Below, one piece after another: positions 1-9,373 of a stretch of DNA of 64,000 nt (its first letter is position 1; every line of letters starts with the position of its first letter). The notes beneath the pieces are model-generated. The model ran no database searches. It was not told where the DNA came from and was given only the letters and a program-made list of their open reading frames with translations. Position numbers and translations under genes: made by a program. This DNA is from G965202915 sp965202915 (GTDB lineage: Bacteria > Pseudomonadota > Gammaproteobacteria > Eutrophobiales > Eutrophobiaceae), in the NCBI GenBank assembly GCA_965202915.1, contig OZ241847.1, positions 806,001 through 870,000 on the forward strand, given 5' to 3'.

Positions 1-1
1 C

Positions 2-502
2 AAAGAATTTATCGAATATCTTGAACATGAACGGCAAAATGACCATAACGATTATCCCTTCACGTTTGAATTGGCGCATTACGAATGGGTTGAATCGGTT
101 ATTATCTTTGACCACAGGGCCATCCCCAATACAGGCATCGACCGTGACGGCGATTTACTCCACCGGGTGCCGGTCATTAATCCACTGATCATACCGCTGG
201 CTTACACCTGGCCGGTACATAAAATCAGCCGTGATTATCTGCCCACCACACCGCCTGAGGGGCCGACTTACCTGCTCATATACAGAAACCGCAATCACGA
301 ACACGGTTTCATAGAGCTTAATCCGGTGTCAGCCAAACTGATCGAGTATCTCCAAACCGGAGAACAGAAAACCGGTTATGACATTTTGATAAGCATAGCC
401 AACCAGTTGGAGCATCCCAACCCCGAAGCCGTATTAGAGGGGGGGCTTGATATCATGCGCAAATTTCTGGAAAAGGACATTCTACTGGGCACCAGGATTT
501 GA
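2..502 (+). CDS. HvfC-like RiPP maturation partner, 5' partial
   Basis: The reading frame is open from base 2, so the N-terminal part lies outside the window; a TTG at 71 is internal rather than a start. The visible ~166 residues resemble the C-terminal half of DUF2063/NGO1945-type HvfC proteins, with the pattern LLIYRNRNHEHGFIELNPVSA followed by a helical tail. HvfC works with the DUF692/MNIO iron enzyme HvfB to modify a cysteine-rich HvfA peptide for copper binding (family knowledge). The partners HvfA and HvfB would be expected just upstream, outside the window. An HvfX/DoxX-like gene 1.6 kb downstream supports the assignment. BufC-type homologues are an alternative. Confidence 0.72.
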   Translation, partial: KEFIEYLEHERQNDHNDYPFTFELAHYEWVESVIIFDHRAIPNTGIDRDGDLLHRVPVINPLIIPLAYTWPVHKISRDYLPTTPPEGPTYLLIYRNRNHEHGFIELNPVSAKLIEYLQTGEQKTGYDILISIANQLEHPNPEAVLEGGLDIMRKFLEKDILLGTRI

Positions 503-560
503 ATCACTCTTTCACGTCGTATCGATAACACCATATCCACGTCTTAAAGGGAGTCAACCC

Positions 561-2069
561 ATGATGTCAGAACAACCGGCGCCGACTTTTCTAATATCAA
601 CCCTTGAGTTCATGGCAGTGTTGTTTATTTTCGTTGTCGGGCTGGCCATGCTCGCGATTATTATCGTGTTCATCCTCGATATTACCCAGACCAAACAAGC
701 CATCAGACGCAATTATCCGGTCGTCGGTCATTTTAGATATTATTTCGAACATCTCGGTGAATTTTTCAGGCAGTATTTTTTCGCAATGGACAGGGAGGAA
801 CTGCCGTTCAATCGCGCCCAGCGTTCCTGGGCCTACCGTGCCGCAAAAAATATAGACAACACGGTCGCCTTTGGCTCGTCCAGGGATTTGCGCCCGCCGG
901 GTACGGTCCTGTTTGTTAATTGTCCGTTTCCCACCTTGGGTGAAGACGCGGTCGACCCCGAACCGGTTACCCTGGGACCACACTGCGACAAGCCCTACAC
1001 CACTGCCTCCATATTTAATATTTCCGGTATGAGTTATGGCGCTATTTCCAAACCTGCGGTATTGGCCTTATCCAATGGCGCACGCATGGCCGGTTGCTGG
1101 ATGAACACCGGCGAGGGGGGGGTATCCCCCTATCACCTGGAAGGAGGCGGGGATATCGTATTTCAAATCGGCACGGCCAAGAACGGAGTACGGGACATGG
1201 ACGGCAATCTTAACGATGACAAACTAAGAGAAGTCGCCGCCCATGAACAGGTGAAAATGTTCGAGCTCAAATTGAGCCAGGGGGCGAAACCGGGCAAAGG
1301 CGGCATTTTACCCGGTGGTAAAGTCACCGACGAAATAGCCAAAATCCGCGGCATTCGGCCCGGTTCGGATGCAATCAGTCCGAATCGTCACACCGACGTC
1401 AATTCCAACGCCGACCTGCTGGATATGATTGCACGTATCCGCAGGGTCACCGGCAAGCCGGTTGGGTTTAAAACGGTGATCGGGGCATATGGCTGGTTGG
1501 ATAATTTATTCAAGGAAATCAATGAGCGCGGGACCGAAGCCGCCCCTGATTTTATCACCGTGGACAGTGCCGACGGCGGTACCGGTGCCGCACCGATGCC
1601 ATTGATGGACGATATGGGTTTGCCTTTGCGCGAAAGCCTGCCGTTACTGGTTGACAAGCTACATGCATACCAACTGCGAGAGCGAATCAAGGTCATTAGC
1701 TCCGGCAAGTTGATCACACCGGCCGACATGGCATGGGCGCTTTGCGTTGGTGCCGATTTTATCACTTCCGCCCGAGGTTTCATGTTTGCGCTGGGCTGCA
1801 TACAGGCCTTACAATGCAACAAAAACACCTGTCCAACCGGCATTACCACCCATAAGCTCAAATTACAAAGAGGGCTGGTGCCTAAGGACAAAGCGGTTCG
1901 AGTCATGTACTATGCAAAAAACATGGTAAAAGAAGTCGGTATCCTGGCTCATTCATGCGGGGTTAAATCCCCGAGAGGATTGAAGCGGATGCATGCCAGA
2001 ATTGTCACGGACAACGGATTATCGGTACCATTAAACCAATTACATCCGGATATCACCGCGACACAATAA
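561..2069 (+). CDS. FMN-binding glutamate synthase family protein, membrane anchored
   Basis: This is a stand-alone glutamate-synthase (GltS) FMN domain of about 500 residues. The frame is open from 447, but the ATG at 561 (or 564) is preferred because it follows AAAGGGAG and clears the upstream gene. One hydrophobic segment lies near residues 10-40. The rest is the TIM-barrel FMN domain, including NISGMSYGAIS, GGKVTDEIAKIRG, DGGTGAAPMPLMDD and the cysteine motif CNKNTCPTGITTH, which in GOGATs holds the Fe-S cluster. There is no glutaminase domain, so it is not a complete glutamate synthase and its real substrate is unknown. It lies between the HvfC-like and HvfX-like genes and is probably co-transcribed with them. 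Confidence 0.85.
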   Translation: MMSEQPAPTFLISTLEFMAVLFIFVVGLAMLAIIIVFILDITQTKQAIRRNYPVVGHFRYYFEHLGEFFRQYFFAMDREELPFNRAQRSWAYRAAKNIDNTVAFGSSRDLRPPGTVLFVNCPFPTLGEDAVDPEPVTLGPHCDKPYTTASIFNISGMSYGAISKPAVLALSNGARMAGCWMNTGEGGVSPYHLEGGGDIVFQIGTAKNGVRDMDGNLNDDKLREVAAHEQVKMFELKLSQGAKPGKGGILPGGKVTDEIAKIRGIRPGSDAISPNRHTDVNSNADLLDMIARIRRVTGKPVGFKTVIGAYGWLDNLFKEINERGTEAAPDFITVDSADGGTGAAPMPLMDDMGLPLRESLPLLVDKLHAYQLRERIKVISSGKLITPADMAWALCVGADFITSARGFMFALGCIQALQCNKNTCPTGITTHKLKLQRGLVPKDKAVRVMYYAKNMVKEVGILAHSCGVKSPRGLKRMHARIVTDNGLSVPLNQLHPDITATQ

Positions 2070-2106
2070 AAATTGCGTGCACATTGAAAACAAGGGGGTA
2101 AAACAC

Positions 2107-2766
2107 ATGCATTATGTTATTGCCATGGGTAACACGATAGAGTCTATTTTTAGCAGATGGCGGACACCGGTTGATTTCAGCGCTCCCTTATTGCTCAGGA
2201 TATTTCTCGCGCCAATTTTTATCAAGGCCGGCTACGGTAAATTACAGCTTGGGGCCGAGGACGTCGGTTTTTTTGAACGATTTACCGCGGACCCGAACGT
2301 GGTTGCCTGGTTTGGCAATCCCGACTGGGGACTGGGATTACCGATGCCCGGATTTATGGCGTTTATGGCGGGCTGGACCGAGTTTCTGGGCGGATGGTTG
2401 TTACTCGCGGGCTTATTAACGCGGTATATCGCCATTCCATTGATGTTCACGATGATCGTTGCCGCGACCACCGCGCATTGGGAAAACGGATGGCATGCCC
2501 TGCCGGAGGCTAAATTAATGGTGCCCTGGGAGTGGCGAGCGGACATGATAGAGCAAGCAAATATAAGAAAAGCGCAAGCCACCGAGATTTTAAAACAACA
2601 CGGAGATTATCAATGGCTCACCGAATACGGCGGCATTACCATGCTAAAAAACGGCATTGAATTTTCGGCGACCTATTTCCTGATGTTGCTGGCATTATTA
2701 TTTTTAGGGGGTGGCAGATACCTGAGCATTGATTATTGGATTGCCAGGCACTTCAAACCGACATGA
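2107..2766 (+). CDS. DoxX family / HvfX-like membrane protein
   Basis: A protein of about 219 residues with DoxX-type transmembrane helices, including LLLRIFLAPIFIKAGYGKL near the N-terminus, FLGGWLLLAGLLTRYIAIPL, and a C-terminal FLMLLALLFLGGG helix. A polar segment of about 60 residues sits between the last two helices. HvfX proteins are DoxX-family partners of copper-RiPP biosynthesis loci, and the HvfC-like gene upstream fits that. The frame extends to 2077, but the ATG at 2107 has AAGGGGG nearby and is preferred. The role of HvfX is not well established; redox or copper-handling partner is an inference. Confidence 0.75.
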   Translation: MHYVIAMGNTIESIFSRWRTPVDFSAPLLLRIFLAPIFIKAGYGKLQLGAEDVGFFERFTADPNVVAWFGNPDWGLGLPMPGFMAFMAGWTEFLGGWLLLAGLLTRYIAIPLMFTMIVAATTAHWENGWHALPEAKLMVPWEWRADMIEQANIRKAQATEILKQHGDYQWLTEYGGITMLKNGIEFSATYFLMLLALLFLGGGRYLSIDYWIARHFKPT

Positions 2767-2783
2767 CCTGTAAAACGATGCTC

Positions 2784-2806
2784 GGCACGGCGACACCGGC
2801 CGTGCC
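2784..2806 (+). terminator. GC-rich hairpin after the hvf-type operon
   Basis: GGCACGGC and GCCGTGCC form a perfect 8-bp stem with a 7-nt loop. Flanking CGATG/CATCG can extend it past a 3-nt bulge. It lies 18 bp after the DoxX stop codon and before the antiporter gene. There is no clear T-tract, so it may be a weak terminator or an RNA-stabilising hairpin. Confidence 0.4.
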
Positions 2807-2830
2807 CATCGTCCACATCGAGTAACCGAC

Positions 2831-4069
2831 GTGTTTATGGTCAGCGAGGCATTTCTGTTTTTTCTTGTCCTGCTTTTATGCGCGGTCGCAGCCTATCCCC
2901 TTAGCAGGAAAATACACGTTCCATATCCGATGATGCTGGTCATGATCGGATTTGCCGGTTCGGAAATCACCACCAAAGGCTTACACATTGACACCGGGAT
3001 CCGCTGGGAAAATTTTGATGAACTGATATTTCACGGACTCATACCGATCATCATATTCCAGGCGGCGTTATCACTGGATATAAAATCCATGCGGCATAAC
3101 TTGTTGCCGATATTATTTCTAGCCGTACCGTTGATGCTGCTGGGCGCCTGTCTTACCAGCACATTAGTCTATTTTGGCATCGCTTACCCAAGCAGTTTTC
3201 CATGGGTTGCGGCGTTGCTCACCGGCGCGTTGTTATCCGCCACCGACCCATCCGCGGTGCTGTCCCTGCTAAAACAATCGGGCACCCCCAAGCGCCTGCA
3301 GATGCTGTTGGAAGGAGAATCCCTGTTTAATGACGCCACCGCGATAGTGCTATTCAGTTTTATACTGGCGATTGCGCTGTCCGGGGATGCAAGTTCGATG
3401 ACCCTGTCATCCGCCGCCCTGAAACTCAGCTACGTCTTTCTGGGCGGCATCGCCATAGGAATTATCGCCGGACTCATTTTATCCGGGGCGTTCACGTTTA
3501 TTGCAACCGCACAGGTGCAAACTTTACTGTCCGTGATCTTCGCCTATGGCGTGTATATTCTGGCTGAAAAATATTTACACCTATCAGGGGTGATGGCGGT
3601 ACTCACCACCGGCCTGATTCTTGGCCATCAAGTGAACAAATATGAAGCGGACAAAAGCAGGGAAATATACTCCATATGGGGTTTTTCGTCTTTTCTCAGC
3701 GAGACCCTTATTTTTTTAATGGCCGGAATTACCATTACAATCAGCATGTTCACCGAGCAATGGCTCGCCATGATAATCGGGATCGTCGCAGTAGTGCTGT
3801 CTCGTGCGATCATTATTTTCATCCCGCTGGCGTTGATATGCTGGCTGCCGGGCCAGGAAAAACTGCCCATTCGGCACCAAACCATCCTGGTCTGGGGAGG
3901 AGTAAGAGGCACGGTGACATTGGCCCTGGCCTTATCCCTGCCATTATCGTTGGACTACTGGTACACCATACAATCAATGGCCTATGGCGTCGTGATCTAT
4001 ACCCTGTTCGTCCAGGCAACAACGATTGAGACCATAAGCAAGCTTCTCAAAACAGACAAGCCGGCCTAA
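2831..4069 (+). CDS. Sodium:proton antiporter, CPA1 (NhaP-like) family
   Basis: About 412 residues, with roughly 12 hydrophobic segments spread along the whole length. CPA1 hallmarks are visible: TDPSAVLSLLK, the ND motif in LFNDATAIVLF, and GVRGTVTLALALSLP near the C-terminus. It would exchange Na+ (or K+) for H+ across the inner membrane. No large cytoplasmic regulatory tail is present, so this is the short form of the family. The start is uncertain between GTG at 2831 and ATG at 2837; neither has a strong ribosome site. The gene converges on argG with one base between the ends. Ion specificity cannot be read from sequence. Confidence 0.85.
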   Translation: MFMVSEAFLFFLVLLLCAVAAYPLSRKIHVPYPMMLVMIGFAGSEITTKGLHIDTGIRWENFDELIFHGLIPIIIFQAALSLDIKSMRHNLLPILFLAVPLMLLGACLTSTLVYFGIAYPSSFPWVAALLTGALLSATDPSAVLSLLKQSGTPKRLQMLLEGESLFNDATAIVLFSFILAIALSGDASSMTLSSAALKLSYVFLGGIAIGIIAGLILSGAFTFIATAQVQTLLSVIFAYGVYILAEKYLHLSGVMAVLTTGLILGHQVNKYEADKSREIYSIWGFSSFLSETLIFLMAGITITISMFTEQWLAMIIGIVAVVLSRAIIIFIPLALICWLPGQEKLPIRHQTILVWGGVRGTVTLALALSLPLSLDYWYTIQSMAYGVVIYTLFVQATTIETISKLLKTDKPA

Positions 4070-4070
4070 T

Positions 4071-5294
4071 TCAAGGCCTGGCCTGTTTGGCTCTCAGCAG
4101 TTTTAAGCGCAGCGCATTCAGCTTGATAAAACCTTCGGCATCGGCCTGATCATAGGCACCGGCATCGTCTTCAAAGGTCGCGGTGCTTTCACTAAACAAG
4201 CTGTCGGCCTCAGACCGGCGGCCAACAATAATGACGTTGCCCCTGGACAGCTTGATTCTGACCGTGCCGTTCACCCGCTGCTGAGATTTATCGAACAAGG
4301 CCTGCAATGTTTCCCGTTCAGGGCTCCACCAATAACCATTATAAATCATCCTGGCATAGCGCGGCATCAAGTCATCTTTAAGGTGCATCACCTCACGGTC
4401 GAGCGTCAGCGACTCCATCGCCCGATGCGCCTTTAACAGAATAGTGCCGCCGGGGGTCTCATAACAGCCCCTGGATTTCATTCCTATGTAACGATTCTCG
4501 ACGATATCACTGCGTCCCACGCCCTGTTGCCCGCCAATATCATTAAGCAATTTTAATACGCCCGCCGGCGACATGGGCTTACCGTCTATGGCAATCACGT
4601 CACCCTGCTTAAAGCTTAATTCGACATAGCTGGGCTCGGCGGGCGCCACCTCAGGCGATACAGTCCGGCGCCAAATCGACTCCTCCGGCTCATTCCAGGG
4701 ATTTTCCAGAGGCCCTCCCTCATAGGAAACGTGCAAAAGATTGGCATCCATCGAGTAAGGAGAACCGCCCTCACGTTTTGCCTCAACCGGGATCCCATGC
4801 CGCTCAGCATAAGCAAGCAGCTTCTCCCTGGAACCAAGCTCCCATTCACGCCACGGAGCAATCACCCTTATTTCCGGGTCCAGCGCATACGCGCCCAGTT
4901 CAAACCGCACCTGATCATTGCCCTTGCCGGTGGCACCATGGGCAATCGCATCGGCACCGGTCTCATGGGCAATCTCGACCAATCTTTTCGCGATCAAGGG
5001 CCTGGCGATGGACGTGCCCAACAGATACTCACCCTCATACACGGCATTGGCGCGCAACATTGGATACACATAATTGCCGACAAAATCCTCGGTCATATCC
5101 TCGATATAAATCTCCTTTACCCCGAAGTTCGCCGCCTTGGCCCTCGCCGCTTCGACCTCCTCCCCCTGCCCTATATCAGCGGTAAAGGTAACCACCTGAC
5201 ATTGATACCGTTCCCCAAGCCAGGCAAGAATCACCGACGTATCCAGGCCACCGGAATATGCGAGTACGACTTTTTTGTATTGATTTCCATTCAT
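4071..5294 (-). CDS. argG: Argininosuccinate synthase
   Basis: Joins citrulline and aspartate using ATP in arginine biosynthesis. The N-terminal PP-loop VVLAYSGGLDTSVILAWL is complete, as are GATGKGNDQVRFE and the family blocks KREGGSPYSMDANLLH and SRGCYETPGG. The length of 407 residues from the chosen ATG is normal for the family. The frame runs 10 codons further upstream, but the ATG at 5294 is preferred because GGTGG precedes it and family members begin close to the PP-loop. It stands alone, bounded by the antiporter on one side and the start of the defence island on the other, so the island lies between argG and ppsA. Confidence 0.96.
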   Translation of the reverse strand: MNGNQYKKVVLAYSGGLDTSVILAWLGERYQCQVVTFTADIGQGEEVEAARAKAANFGVKEIYIEDMTEDFVGNYVYPMLRANAVYEGEYLLGTSIARPLIAKRLVEIAHETGADAIAHGATGKGNDQVRFELGAYALDPEIRVIAPWREWELGSREKLLAYAERHGIPVEAKREGGSPYSMDANLLHVSYEGGPLENPWNEPEESIWRRTVSPEVAPAEPSYVELSFKQGDVIAIDGKPMSPAGVLKLLNDIGGQQGVGRSDIVENRYIGMKSRGCYETPGGTILLKAHRAMESLTLDREVMHLKDDLMPRYARMIYNGYWWSPERETLQALFDKSQQRVNGTVRIKLSRGNVIIVGRRSEADSLFSESTATFEDDAGAYDQADAEGFIKLNALRLKLLRAKQARP

Positions 5295-5410
5295 TGCGCC
5301 ACCTATTTTGAAAAGGCCGGACACATTCTATCCTGTCAATTATGATTCATGAAATTAGTTTTGGCGGCACCGACCACGCATAGTTTCCGGGGCGAGTGAC
5401 ACACTATGCC

Positions 5411-8092
5411 CTACTTGCCGGAATAGATACCCTGATATTCACGGAAAGCCTTGATCAGCCCGTTGAAATCACTTGGACGATAGCTCTCAAACCCCGGTTG
5501 ATCCATATACACAAAGTCGTAACGCACTTCTTTCTGTAAACCATTCACGTCCGCGCACCACTGCCTCAACCGTGCCATCTTCTGCGGCACGTCCAGTTCT
5601 TCCCGGCCCTTGGTTTCAACAACATAAATCTCATTCGATGATTTTTTCACCAGGAAGTCGGGAAAATAATTGGAAACGTCACCCCGGGCGTTCACATAAT
5701 CCAGCCGAAAGCCCACCGCAAGGTAATTTTTCGCATAGCAAATAACGTCCCCGCATTCCTCCAGGAATTCGGCAAACCTCAATTCCAGTGAACTGTCGCC
5801 AATGATCTTGTTGAAAATGCTTTTTTGCGGAACGACAAATTCTTGTTGCTTAACAACAAACGGGCGCATGGCTCCGACTCTGATGTGTCCCTGAATCTCC
5901 GGGCCGCCTTTGTCCTGCAGGGTGAGTGCGTTAATTTCCTTTTTGAATGTTTCTATAATGGCTTTGATCACCCCCGGTTCGGAAAGATTGCGCAAGGTAT
6001 TTGGGTCATCCAAGTCAACCGGATACTCAAATAAATCGTCGCGGATGAACATTTTAACCTGTTCATACACCACGTCATAAACACTGAGCAACCTTAGTTC
6101 CTTGATAATCATCTGACTGAAAAATCCCACCGCAGAACGATAGTCGGAGACGCCGATATCGTCTAGTTTGGTCTCATGGCTGATCTCATCATTTGTGACG
6201 TAACGGAAGGTAATATTTCGGTCTTGCTGATCGTCAAATTGTTGGTATGCAATTTTTTCACGGCTTAGTTGTTTGCCGTCCAGCTTTTCAAGAAGCCCGT
6301 AATCGCGATAAGTCCTCGGGGCAAGCCTCGGAATCTCTATATCCAGTTGCTGAATATCCTTGCCGGGATTTTCCGCATCCACTTCAATCACCAGCGGCGT
6401 ATTTGCCGCGCCAACCGCACCCATTGCTCCCCGCTCCAGAGTGACGCCTTCTTTCTCTATGGATTCCACGAAGTCCATAAACGCATCGGTGCCAATGACG
6501 CTTAGTTTCTCTTCAGCTTCGGCATCGGGATACATGCGCCGTAATCCCCGCCCCAGAGTTTGTTCTGGCAGGATATTCTGTGCATAGGCGCGCAGACCGA
6601 CAATGGTGGTCACATTGCGCACGTCCCAGCCTTCTTTCAGCACCAGTACCGAGACGATGACCTTATAAGGGCTGTCCATGGCGTCAATATCGTTGGCTTG
6701 TTTGCGCAGTCTCTCCAATTCCTCCCTTGCCTTACTGGAAGCGGCCTCTGAAATTTCACCATTCTTTTTTGTGTGAATTACCAGCACGGCGTCTTTCAAT
6801 TCGGGGTAAGCGCTTTCCAGATATTCGGCCACCTCATCACAGTTTTTTGTATCATCCGTCATCACAAATAAAATGGACTTTTTCCCCATCTTCCGGTGTG
6901 CTGAATCCGCCCGGCGCCATTCCACAACGCCGAGATTCAGATAGTCGGCATATTTTTCCGAAAACCTGCTGCTTGGTTTTTCTTCCAGGTTCCCACGGCT
7001 GGCGGCGTCGGGGATAACCGGGTGTTTCACCACGTTTTGCGCGATAGCCTCCACCAGCGGATAATCCGCCACCGTCTGCACAAAGATTGCACCGTTGTTG
7101 TGCTTGGGGGTTGCGCTGGTGTCCACCTGCAACGCCAATCCACTCCCTTTCTGCTTGAGCCGGTTGTGGATGTCCTCAATGGACTGGAACCACGCCATAC
7201 GGCTGTCATGTATGTGATGCGCCTCGTCATTGAACACCGCCAGTTCATCTATGTCGCGCACTATCATGCCCAAATCCACTTTTGAGTCGGTTGTCGCTCC
7301 GGTGGGTTTAGGCCCAAGAAAATAATCCATGGTATTTTCATCACTTGGCGAAGGCAGACTATCCTCGCCCGAATACACGCGATGGATGTTGGTCAGGAAG
7401 ATATTGCCGGTGGATCGGACCACCCGCACTTCATCCTGCAAATGCACCGTGAGTTGAAAATCATCCCGCCAGTTATGCCCGTCGTATCCATTGTCCGGTA
7501 ATACCGGATCGGTATAAAAAATCCGCAAACCATCAAAATCCTTTTTCAAGCGATCCAGCACAATAATATTGGGGGCGATGATCAGAAAATTGCGCGCAAG
7601 TTTTGAGTCTGATACATAGAGTTTGTGAAAATAGCACCAGGCCAATGCCAGGCTCAGCACCTTGGTCTTGCCTGAGCCGGTGGCCATTTTGACGACAAAG
7701 CGTAGCCAATCCTCGTCGAACAGATTGGGTGAGATTGCACCACTTGAATCAAAACGCATCAGATCAAACTTGTCTGTTACCCCGGCGACTTCATACAGGT
7801 AAATAATTGTTTCAATCGCTTCACGCTGCGCGAAGTAGTAACGAAATTCCCGTGCCATGCCGTCCGCACCGGTCGGCAGATGTTCTTCCTGAAACCACCA
7901 GCGCAACAAACCGCGGCTGGTATCCGTCGCGCCTTGATAGTTTTGGTCACGCCAAACCTTGACCTGCTCGCGCAACTTCTGCACCAGCGGCGGCAACTTC
8001 TCCATGCGCGAATCGGGCTCATCCGGCACCCAGCGGGAGTCGGGGTCAAGAATATCATAGGGGGAAGTGGGGAACCCCGGAGGTAGCGGCAT
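5411..8092 (-). CDS. res: Type III restriction enzyme, Res subunit (helicase-nuclease)
   Basis: Restriction subunit of a type III R-M system, 893 residues. It contains an SF2 helicase core with Walker A ATGSGKT at residues 137-143, FNDEAHHIHD (motif II), DTSATPKHNN (motif III) and QTLGRGLRRMYP (motif VI). A C-terminal PD-(D/E)XK nuclease follows, with PDFLVK...YVVETKGREE. Res needs Mod for target recognition; it translocates and cuts at paired unmethylated sites (family knowledge). Mod is encoded 4.7 kb upstream in the same transcription direction, with accessory genes between them. Res starts 6 nt after the hepT stop, so it is probably the last gene of the operon. The length is typical and there is no visible lesion. 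Confidence 0.93.
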   Translation of the reverse strand: MPLPPGFPTSPYDILDPDSRWVPDEPDSRMEKLPPLVQKLREQVKVWRDQNYQGATDTSRGLLRWWFQEEHLPTGADGMAREFRYYFAQREAIETIIYLYEVAGVTDKFDLMRFDSSGAISPNLFDEDWLRFVVKMATGSGKTKVLSLALAWCYFHKLYVSDSKLARNFLIIAPNIIVLDRLKKDFDGLRIFYTDPVLPDNGYDGHNWRDDFQLTVHLQDEVRVVRSTGNIFLTNIHRVYSGEDSLPSPSDENTMDYFLGPKPTGATTDSKVDLGMIVRDIDELAVFNDEAHHIHDSRMAWFQSIEDIHNRLKQKGSGLALQVDTSATPKHNNGAIFVQTVADYPLVEAIAQNVVKHPVIPDAASRGNLEEKPSSRFSEKYADYLNLGVVEWRRADSAHRKMGKKSILFVMTDDTKNCDEVAEYLESAYPELKDAVLVIHTKKNGEISEAASSKAREELERLRKQANDIDAMDSPYKVIVSVLVLKEGWDVRNVTTIVGLRAYAQNILPEQTLGRGLRRMYPDAEAEEKLSVIGTDAFMDFVESIEKEGVTLERGAMGAVGAANTPLVIEVDAENPGKDIQQLDIEIPRLAPRTYRDYGLLEKLDGKQLSREKIAYQQFDDQQDRNITFRYVTNDEISHETKLDDIGVSDYRSAVGFFSQMIIKELRLLSVYDVVYEQVKMFIRDDLFEYPVDLDDPNTLRNLSEPGVIKAIIETFKKEINALTLQDKGGPEIQGHIRVGAMRPFVVKQQEFVVPQKSIFNKIIGDSSLELRFAEFLEECGDVICYAKNYLAVGFRLDYVNARGDVSNYFPDFLVKKSSNEIYVVETKGREELDVPQKMARLRQWCADVNGLQKEVRYDFVYMDQPGFESYRPSDFNGLIKAFREYQGIYSGK

Positions 8093-8098
8093 AAGTGG

Positions 8099-8512
8099 TT
8101 ACTCAGGCAACGCGACAAGTATGCCGGCGAATTGAATCAAAGCATCGGCATGGTCTTTGACCACGTTGCCTACTACTTGATAGTCGATATTCCGATACTG
8201 GTGGACGACGACATTCCTGAATCCCACCATACCAACCAATTGCTTTGTCATTTCAGCATCTATGATGCCCGCTTCCTTGAGCAGGGTAAAACTTTCAGCG
8301 CTTTCTCTCGGCCATCCCAGTTTTTTTATGCATATTGTGTGGTTTGCCATATCCAGCACCAGTTTGCACGCACGTTGCAGATTCAAGACAGTGATGTCCT
8401 GCTTGTCGTAATCATCCTCGAGCGGCAATTTCGACGGCTTCTCCCATTCGGATCGGGCGCGCCGCACACAATGTTCAACACTTTGTTGCTTTACTATCAG
8501 GAGTTCACTCAT
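8099..8512 (-). CDS. hepT: HepT-like ribonuclease toxin (DUF86)
   Basis: 137-residue HEPN-fold protein with the catalytic RX4HXY motif intact as RNVVVHQY (R99, H104, Y106). HepT proteins are metal-independent RNases. Their cognate MntA nucleotidyltransferase neutralises them by adding AMP to the tyrosine in this motif (established for the HepT-MntA family). The gene overlaps the upstream mntA-like gene by 4 bp, the usual antitoxin-first arrangement. It is followed 6 nt later by res. The motif and pairing make the call firm; target and trigger are unknown. Confidence 0.9.
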   Translation of the reverse strand: MSELLIVKQQSVEHCVRRARSEWEKPSKLPLEDDYDKQDITVLNLQRACKLVLDMANHTICIKKLGWPRESAESFTLLKEAGIIDAEMTKQLVGMVGFRNVVVHQYRNIDYQVVGNVVKDHADALIQFAGILVALPE

Positions 8513-8964
8513 ACCGCATATACCCGCCCGCTCTTGATGATTTCTTCGCGAATTCCGGCGCGTTCTTCGTTCAGTCTCTGATGCATTGAAAGCACAAGGG
8601 TCTCAAACTGAAGCCGCGCATCTTTATCGGCGCAATATATCAATCTCCCGGTACTCAGGATTTCCGCCTGGAAAGACGTGTCCACGCAACGCAGATTAAT
8701 CAGGTCTGCATGTCCAACATGAACCTTGATCGCCATATCGGTGGCAAATAGATGCCATTTCCAAGGATCCACGGCTTTTGCTTCATCGTGTGGCAACAAT
8801 GCGGCGATGTCCAAATCGCTGTTCGGTCGCTGGTACTCGGTGCCCCAGGTGCCGTAGAGGTAGATGGCCTGGGTGTTGGGGTGGACACCACATATTATAG
8901 AAACAGCGCTAAAAATACAGTGATCAGTTGTGGAATTCATCGACACAATATTTTTCATTGACAC
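8509..8964 (-). CDS. mntA: MntA-like nucleotidyltransferase antitoxin
   Basis: 151 residues with a minimal nucleotidyltransferase fold. The signature is GT-x10-DLD (G38-T39, D50, D52), in GTWGTEYQRPNSDLDIA. A third acidic strand (HADLINL) follows, then RTGRL-like ILSTGRLIY. It would AMPylate and inactivate the adjacent HepT. It overlaps hepT by 4 bp and the upstream PIN gene by 10 bp. In-frame start options are 8964, 8958 and 8940; the first is kept but the overlap makes it uncertain. A second, truncated nucleotidyltransferase of the same family forms the N-terminus of the chimeric gene at 10768-11958. Confidence 0.87.
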   Translation of the reverse strand: MSMKNIVSMNSTTDHCIFSAVSIICGVHPNTQAIYLYGTWGTEYQRPNSDLDIAALLPHDEAKAVDPWKWHLFATDMAIKVHVGHADLINLRCVDTSFQAEILSTGRLIYCADKDARLQFETLVLSMHQRLNEERAGIREEIIKSGRVYAV

Positions 8965-9371
8965 GAGTGCTTATTCAACAGGTGTTCATGTTTCTTTTTT
9001 TGCTGATAAACTTTTCCTCTGATGATTTGTGTGAAATCTTTATGCAGTTTTTTGTCACCTGATACTAATAAGCGAGTCCTGGAAACTTTTGCCAAAGCAA
9101 TTATATGAGGATCATTAGAGACTAAATTCTGTAAATGACGTTGCGTATTTTCAACTTTCTCCTTGGAAACCGATTTTAGTTTTCCTGCTTCCCTATAGAC
9201 ATCGATTTGTTTTTTCATTTTTTCATGTTTCTTTAACTCTTTTTCAAATTGGCTCGTCGGTGAATACGCTATTTTCCCTTTCTTCTCTATCCATTCCCTT
9301 ATGGGCGCCATATCTTCATTGTCAGGATCAAAAAAATCACTGTATTTATTGGTATCTAATATTAAACACAT
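8955..9371 (-). CDS. PIN-domain nuclease
   Basis: 138 residues that read as a PIN-like RNase. The N-terminal strand is LILDTNKYSDFF with acidic D6. Central glutamates lie at 43 and 45. The C-terminal block is NDPHIIALA (D87) and LLVSGDKKLHKDF (D106), ending in a lysine-rich tail. These four acidic positions match the PIN metal site. Its ATG lies 2 nt after the stop of the DUF3696 ATPase, so the two are almost certainly translated together and may form one ATPase-nuclease unit. The gene is more AT-rich than the res and mod genes. PIN toxins usually cut RNA, but the substrate here is unknown. Confidence 0.8.
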   Translation of the reverse strand: MCLILDTNKYSDFFDPDNEDMAPIREWIEKKGKIAYSPTSQFEKELKKHEKMKKQIDVYREAGKLKSVSKEKVENTQRHLQNLVSNDPHIIALAKVSRTRLLVSGDKKLHKDFTQIIRGKVYQQKKKHEHLLNKHSCQ

Positions 9372-9373
9372 CG

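Noticed and set aside
447..560. Longer N-terminus for the glutamate-synthase-like gene (start at 447)
   Set aside because: It overlaps the HvfC-like gene and has no homology; ATG at 561 has a ribosome site.
1110..1133. G-run and C-run at 1115-1130 as a mobile-element end
   Set aside because: Lies within conserved coding sequence of the glutamate-synthase domain and needs no other explanation.
4731..5345. Plus-strand ORF of 204 codons across argG
   Set aside because: Antisense shadow of argG with no recognisable domain.
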